A DNA stretch of 9,031 nucleotides from contig JAIRKX010000022.1 in NCBI GenBank assembly GCA_031259805.1, forward strand, positions 1 to 9,031, read 5' to 3'. Of this stretch, positions 7,394-9,031 are shown in pieces. Position 1 is the stretch's first letter. Each line of letters opens with the position of its first letter. Below the pieces are notes generated by a model. It was not told the DNA's origin and made no database searches. It was given only the letters and a program-made list of their open reading frames with translations. Source of the DNA: Prevotellaceae bacterium (GTDB lineage Bacteria > Bacteroidota > Bacteroidia > Bacteroidales > UBA932). The translations under genes were made by a program, and so were the position numbers.

Positions 7394-7573
7394 TTAGTAA
7401 CGGCTGTTTATAGCTGTTTCCCGAAGGTCTTCGAGATACACTTCTAATGCATCAATAGTATTTTCTTTCAATTCGGCCAAGTTTGTCCTCTGCATAAATA
7501 CGTCCGGAAATTCTTTTAACTGGCCGATAGGAAAACCGTTTTGACCCCGCTTAACTACTAATATATATTTCAT
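7394..7573 (-). CDS. small HicB-like protein (UPF0150 / HicB antitoxin N-terminal type)
   Basis: A 59-aa protein starting MKYILVVKRGQNGFPIGQL. The N-terminal beta strand, the FPDV segment standing where HicB proteins have LPG(C/V), the following NLAELKENTIDALEVYLEDL helix and the size fit the small HicB/UPF0150 fold, which in full antitoxins masks the HicA mRNA nuclease. Here the C-terminal DNA-binding domain of longer HicB proteins is missing and no hicA-like ORF is nearby, so it is an orphan and need not be an antitoxin. An upstream in-frame ATG at 7720 is unlikely as start: the added 49 residues look like translated intergenic sequence and would run across the promoter box at 7590-7597. 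The ATG at 7573 follows that box directly. It is followed after 11 nt by the RND pump on the same strand, so both are probably on one mRNA. Confidence 0.65.
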   Translation of the reverse strand: MKYILVVKRGQNGFPIGQLKEFPDVFMQRTNLAELKENTIDALEVYLEDLRETAINSRY

Positions 7574-7589
7574 GGCGTTATTTTTTTCG

Positions 7590-7597
7590 CAAAGATA
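7590..7597 (-). promoter_or_regulatory. Bacteroidota -7 box (TATCTTTG) for the HicB-like/RND operon
   Basis: The minus-strand TATCTTTG matches TAnnTTTG exactly and lies 16 nt before the ATG at 7573, which would give a leader of only about 10 nt. No clear TTTG -33 box is seen. A 15-bp inverted repeat, gatgc-ataac-gcatc, at 7611-7625 sits just upstream and could be an operator. Confidence 0.55.
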
Positions 7598-7610
7598 CGT
7601 TTTTTTTCGT

Positions 7611-7625
7611 GATGCATAACGCATC
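7611..7625. promoter_or_regulatory. possible operator gatgc-N5-gcatc
   Basis: A perfect 5+5 bp inverted repeat with a 5-nt centre, 14-28 nt upstream of the minus-strand -7 box and overlapping the -33 region. A palindrome there would suit a dimeric regulator, but this short repeat could be chance. Confidence 0.25.
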
Positions 7626-7739
7626 TCTGCGAAAGATGAACGGATGAGCCGGCGACAGTTCCCGAGCCTCCCCCGACGGCATACATCACGCATTACGACA
7701 AGTTCAAAAAAGAAATACAACTGAGATAGGGAAAAAAAA

Positions 7740-7769
7740 TTTGTTTATTCAAAAAAATACGTACATTTG
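7740..7769 (+). promoter_or_regulatory. strong Bacteroidota-type promoter, TTTG-N18-TACATTTG
   Basis: The -33 box TTTG (7740-7743) is 18 nt from the -7 box TACATTTG (7762-7769), near the 19-nt spacing of the Bacteroidota consensus. Transcription would start near 7776. It points into the 38-codon ORF, the 21-bp array and the 222-aa gene, and is divergent from the HicB-like/RND promoter; about 110 nt separate the two with nothing else recognisable. Confidence 0.75.
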
Positions 7770-7796
7770 CACTTTCAAATAAAGAATAGAGATAAA

Positions 7797-7913
7797 ATGA
7801 CTACGTCTATACAACATTCGACTATCCCTGCTTCGCGCCCCTCGGGCGCCGAAGCAATGCCGCAGTTTGGCGTATCTAATTCTACCCCCCCCAACTTACT
7901 TGTAGTCAGTTAA
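7797..7913 (+). CDS. possible 38-aa small ORF in the leader
   Basis: The first ATG after the promoter, about 20 nt from the predicted transcript start, opens a 38-codon frame starting MTTSIQHSTIPASRPSG and ending NLLVVS. It has no recognisable family, signal peptide or membrane segment. It contains a strong hairpin (7829-7856) and a run of eight C (7885-7892). It could be a leader peptide, the 5' part of a longer reading frame broken at the C tract, or non-coding. The other possible ATG (7857) would leave only 18 codons. No Shine-Dalgarno sequence is seen, but the upstream aaagaatagagataaa is A-rich, as is usual in the phylum. Confidence 0.35.
   Translation: MTTSIQHSTIPASRPSGAEAMPQFGVSNSTPPNLLVVS
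7829..7856 (+). ncRNA. leader hairpin 1
   Basis: Arms tgcttc and gcgccc pair with gggcgc and gaagca: 12 bp, three-base loop ctc, one bulged C at 7850. The stem is GC-rich and lies inside the 38-codon ORF, so translation and folding would compete, as in attenuators. The outer gaagca/tgcttc part resembles the arms of the element at 2326-2356, so it might instead be a repeat relic. Confidence 0.45.
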
Positions 7914-7931
7914 TTACAGCGCAATACTTAC

Positions 7932-7969
7932 CGGAAGCCCTGTCCTGCAAAGGATACAGGGCTATTCCG
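7932..7969 (+). ncRNA. leader hairpin 2 with GCAA tetraloop
   Basis: Pairing on the plus strand: cggaa (7932-7936) with ttccg (7965-7969), gccctgt (7937-7943) with acagggc (7956-7962), and cct (7944-7946) with agg (7951-7953), closed by GCAA (7947-7950). The stem has 15 pairs with two 2-nt bulges on the 3' side. GCAA is a GNRA tetraloop, stable in RNA; the opposite strand would carry TTGC, so plus-strand RNA is favoured. It is 19 nt after the small ORF stop. The following tctttatat is only weakly U-rich, so it is probably not a simple terminator. Confidence 0.5.
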
Positions 7970-8028
7970 TCTTTATATACCGTCTTCTCATTACGCGGTA
8001 CTTCCGAGTACAACAGGACGGTTTCTGT

Positions 8029-8217
8029 AGACGTCTCGCAACTTTCCATAGACGTTTCGCAACTTTCTATAGATATCTCGCAACTTTCAAAAGACGTCTC
8101 GCAACTTTCAAAAGACGTCTCCAGGTCTTCAAAAGATATATCGCGATTTTCAAAAGATATCTCACATTTTTCAAAAGACGTCTCGCAATTTTCAAAAGAC
8201 GTCTACAGGTTTTCAAT
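8029..8217 (+). repeat. nine tandem 21-bp units with a palindromic core
   Basis: Nine uninterrupted 21-nt units start at 8029, 8050, 8071, 8092, 8113, 8134, 8155, 8176 and 8197. Consensus: agacgtctcgcaactttcaaa. The first 8 bases are the perfect palindrome AGACGTCT in units 1, 4, 5, 8 and 9 and the perfect palindrome AGATATCT in units 3 and 7; units 2 and 6 carry one mismatch. Units 5 and 9 replace cgcaa with ccagg/acagg. Units 2-5 match units 6-9 in order, so an 84-bp block was probably duplicated. There are no spacers, so it is not CRISPR. It lies 60 nt upstream of the 222-aa gene on the same predicted transcript. Period 21 equals both seven codons and two turns of B-DNA. Confidence 0.92.
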
Positions 8218-8241
8218 TAGTACCTATTTTTTTATAAATCC

Positions 8242-8259
8242 GCTCCCCTGAAAAGGAGC
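8242..8259 (+). promoter_or_regulatory. small hairpin before the 222-aa gene
   Basis: gctcc (8242-8246) pairs with ggagc (8255-8259), ending 18 nt before the start codon at 8278. The aggag in its 3' arm is too far from the ATG to be a normal ribosome-binding site. The following ataaaaacaacaactatc is an unstructured A-rich leader typical of translation starts in this phylum. Confidence 0.35.
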
Positions 8260-8277
8260 ATAAAAACAACAACTATC

Positions 8278-8946
8278 ATGGGAAAAAATTTTATTCCAGC
8301 AGGCATTGCCAAGTTTACAGAGTACATTAAAATCGCTTTCAAGAAAGCGAAAGACAACCTCACCGTCTACGAGATTGCGCCCGAAAAACTGGCGCCGGTG
8401 GAAACGGCGTACAACCGCTATATCGCCGCCGAAGCACTGGCCACCGACCCCGATACGGCGACTACCGGACACCGACGAGAGCGAAACATCGCCAAAAAAG
8501 AGCTCGATCCGCTCTGGCGGGGGTTTCTCAACGCCAACATCCGCTATAATGAGCTGGTGCCGGCGGCTGACCTCGAAGTGTTTGGTATTAAATCCAGAGA
8601 CGACACCCGTACCCCCGCCAGCGTACCCGACGCCATACCGATGGTGTCGATCGAGCGCGTGGGTGCGTACCGCTTCGAGGCGCATGTGCTGGACAGCGCC
8701 ACCGGTAAATCGAAAAACCCGCTGTACGCCACCGGTAGCTATCTGTATGTCGCAATCACCGACCTCGACAAAGAGCCGGAGCATGAGGACGATTTCCGCA
8801 AGCGCGATTTCTCGTCGAACAACAAGCACGTCCTCGAATTTCACATGGCACAAAAAGGCAAGCAGGCTAACATATATGCCCGCTACTCCAACCCCCACGG
8901 CAAAGAAGGGCCACAGGGGCCAACCGAAGTGGTAATCATCAACTAA
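8278..8946 (+). CDS. conserved Bacteroidota-type hypothetical protein, 222 aa
   Basis: Function unknown. There is no signal peptide, lipoprotein cysteine or membrane segment, so it is predicted cytosolic; the protein has no cysteine at all. Residues 1-110 look helical (MGKNFIPAG, FTEYIKIAFKKAKDNL, KKELDPLWRGFLNANIRYNELV), then a proline/threonine linker (DDTRTPASVP, 108-117), then about 120-222 beta-rich, ending HVLEFHMAQKGKQANIYARYSNPHGKEGPQGP. That ending resembles the last strands of fibronectin-III/Ig-like domains with an 'R(Y/W)xNxxGxxGPW' signature, and the MGKNFIP start is one I associate with a family of Bacteroidota hypothetical proteins; both are from memory, not a search. The ATG at 8278 gives that start. 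It lies downstream of the 21-bp array and probably shares its promoter. GC-rich codon use matches its neighbours, so no sign of recent transfer is seen within the gene. Confidence 0.85.
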   Translation: MGKNFIPAGIAKFTEYIKIAFKKAKDNLTVYEIAPEKLAPVETAYNRYIAAEALATDPDTATTGHRRERNIAKKELDPLWRGFLNANIRYNELVPAADLEVFGIKSRDDTRTPASVPDAIPMVSIERVGAYRFEAHVLDSATGKSKNPLYATGSYLYVAITDLDKEPEHEDDFRKRDFSSNNKHVLEFHMAQKGKQANIYARYSNPHGKEGPQGPTEVVIIN

Positions 8947-9014
8947 GAGTTGAAAGTTGAGAGTTGAAAGTTGAGAGTTGAGAACTAAGAGTTAAGAGTT
9001 AAGAACTAAGAGCA
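8946..9014. repeat. degenerate heptamer tandem repeat (agagttg / aaagttg / agagtta / agaacta)
   Basis: Nearly ten consecutive 7-mers begin at the last base of the stop codon of the 222-aa gene: agagttg, aaagttg, agagttg, aaagttg, agagttg, agaacta, agagtta, agagtta, agaacta, then agagca. The order has its own pattern, with a 14-nt alternation first and agaacta flanking two agagtta later. The same heptamer family occurs at 2587-2614. The last 17 bases of the window contain two ATGs but too little sequence to call a gene. Confidence 0.85.
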
Positions 9015-9031
9015 ATGATGTCCCCCGCCAG

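Larger units (their letters stand above)
7880..8251 (+). other. open frame without a start codon, containing the heptapeptide repeat
   Basis: This frame stays open for 123 codons from just before the C tract to a TGA at 8249-8251, but has no ATG, GTG or TTG. It reads through hairpin 2 and then the 21-bp array as a seven-residue repeat with consensus DVSQLSK. Changes between units are mild: V/I, Q/R/H, L/F, K/I. Adding one C (or losing two) in the tract at 7885-7892 would join it to the 38-codon ORF and give a protein of about 150 residues. Because the unit is 21 nt, other frames also stay open over parts of the array, so openness there is weak evidence. Confidence 0.3.

Noticed and set aside
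7394..7720. Longer 108-aa version of the HicB-like protein
   Set aside because: The extra 49 residues are arginine-rich and unlike HicB, and would cover the TATCTTTG box at 7590-7597. The internal ATG at 7573 gives the natural family start.
7906..8049. Minus-strand ORF of 47 aa (ATG at 8049, stop at 7906) reading part of the 21-bp array as an ESCETS-like repeat
   Set aside because: It opposes the strong plus-strand promoter and the GCAA hairpin, has no promoter box of its own, and the same frame meets a TAG in unit 9. Its openness follows from the 21-nt period. It remains a weak alternative.
8029..8217. CRISPR array
   Set aside because: Units abut without variable spacers, and no cas genes are present.
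8306..8935. Long open frames in other frames or on the opposite strand over the 222-aa gene
   Set aside because: They arise from the GC-rich codon bias of the real gene; the products are low-complexity and rich in R, S, T and P.
9014..9031. Start of a gene at the ATGs at 9015 or 9018
   Set aside because: Only about 14-17 bases remain, too few to judge.

Overview
The window looks like chromosomal DNA of a Bacteroidota bacterium, probably order Bacteroidales. The glycyl-tRNA synthetase is the single-chain type and reads closely like Bacteroides-type GlyRS. Three intergenic regions carry the Bacteroidota -7 promoter box TAnnTTTG, and one of these has a well-spaced TTTG -33 box. Start codons mostly lack a Shine-Dalgarno sequence. 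Genus cannot be fixed from sequence reading alone.

Layout. (1) 2-2067, plus strand: glyS overlaps by 13 nt a conserved 180-aa protein of unknown function with a Tudor/SH3-like N-terminus. A probable terminator lies at 2143-2168. (2) 2068-2746: about 680 bp without a convincing gene, but rich in repeats: a 'cgtcattgcgagga' palindromic element, four heptamers, a 23-bp-period array of near-palindromic 18-mers, and a strong 8-bp hairpin. (3) 2747-4213, minus strand: a PLP-dependent lyase of the tryptophanase/tyrosine phenol-lyase family, with its own TAnnTTTG box. It keeps the Schiff-base lysine and several tyrosine-phenol-lyase-type residues but has lost a normally conserved active-site arginine. 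(4) 4332-7573, minus strand: a 59-aa HicB-like protein followed after 11 nt by a complete RND efflux pump. No adaptor or outer-membrane channel gene is present in the window. (5) 7740-8946, plus strand: a good Bacteroidota promoter, a long leader, and a 222-aa protein of unknown function. The leader holds a 38-codon ORF, a run of eight C, two strong hairpins (one with a GCAA tetraloop) and nine tandem 21-bp units. Degenerate heptamer repeats follow the gene to the window end.

The housekeeping and efflux genes are ordinary. The most unusual parts are the leader-array-gene unit at 7740-8946 and the palindrome array at 2471-2567. The 21-bp array keeps an 8-bp palindrome through paired changes. 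In one frame it also encodes a conservative heptapeptide repeat that would join the upstream small ORF if the C tract gained one base. Whether this is a regulatory RNA leader, a phase-variable gene, a protein-binding array or a decayed element cannot be decided here; the rival readings are set out in the findings.
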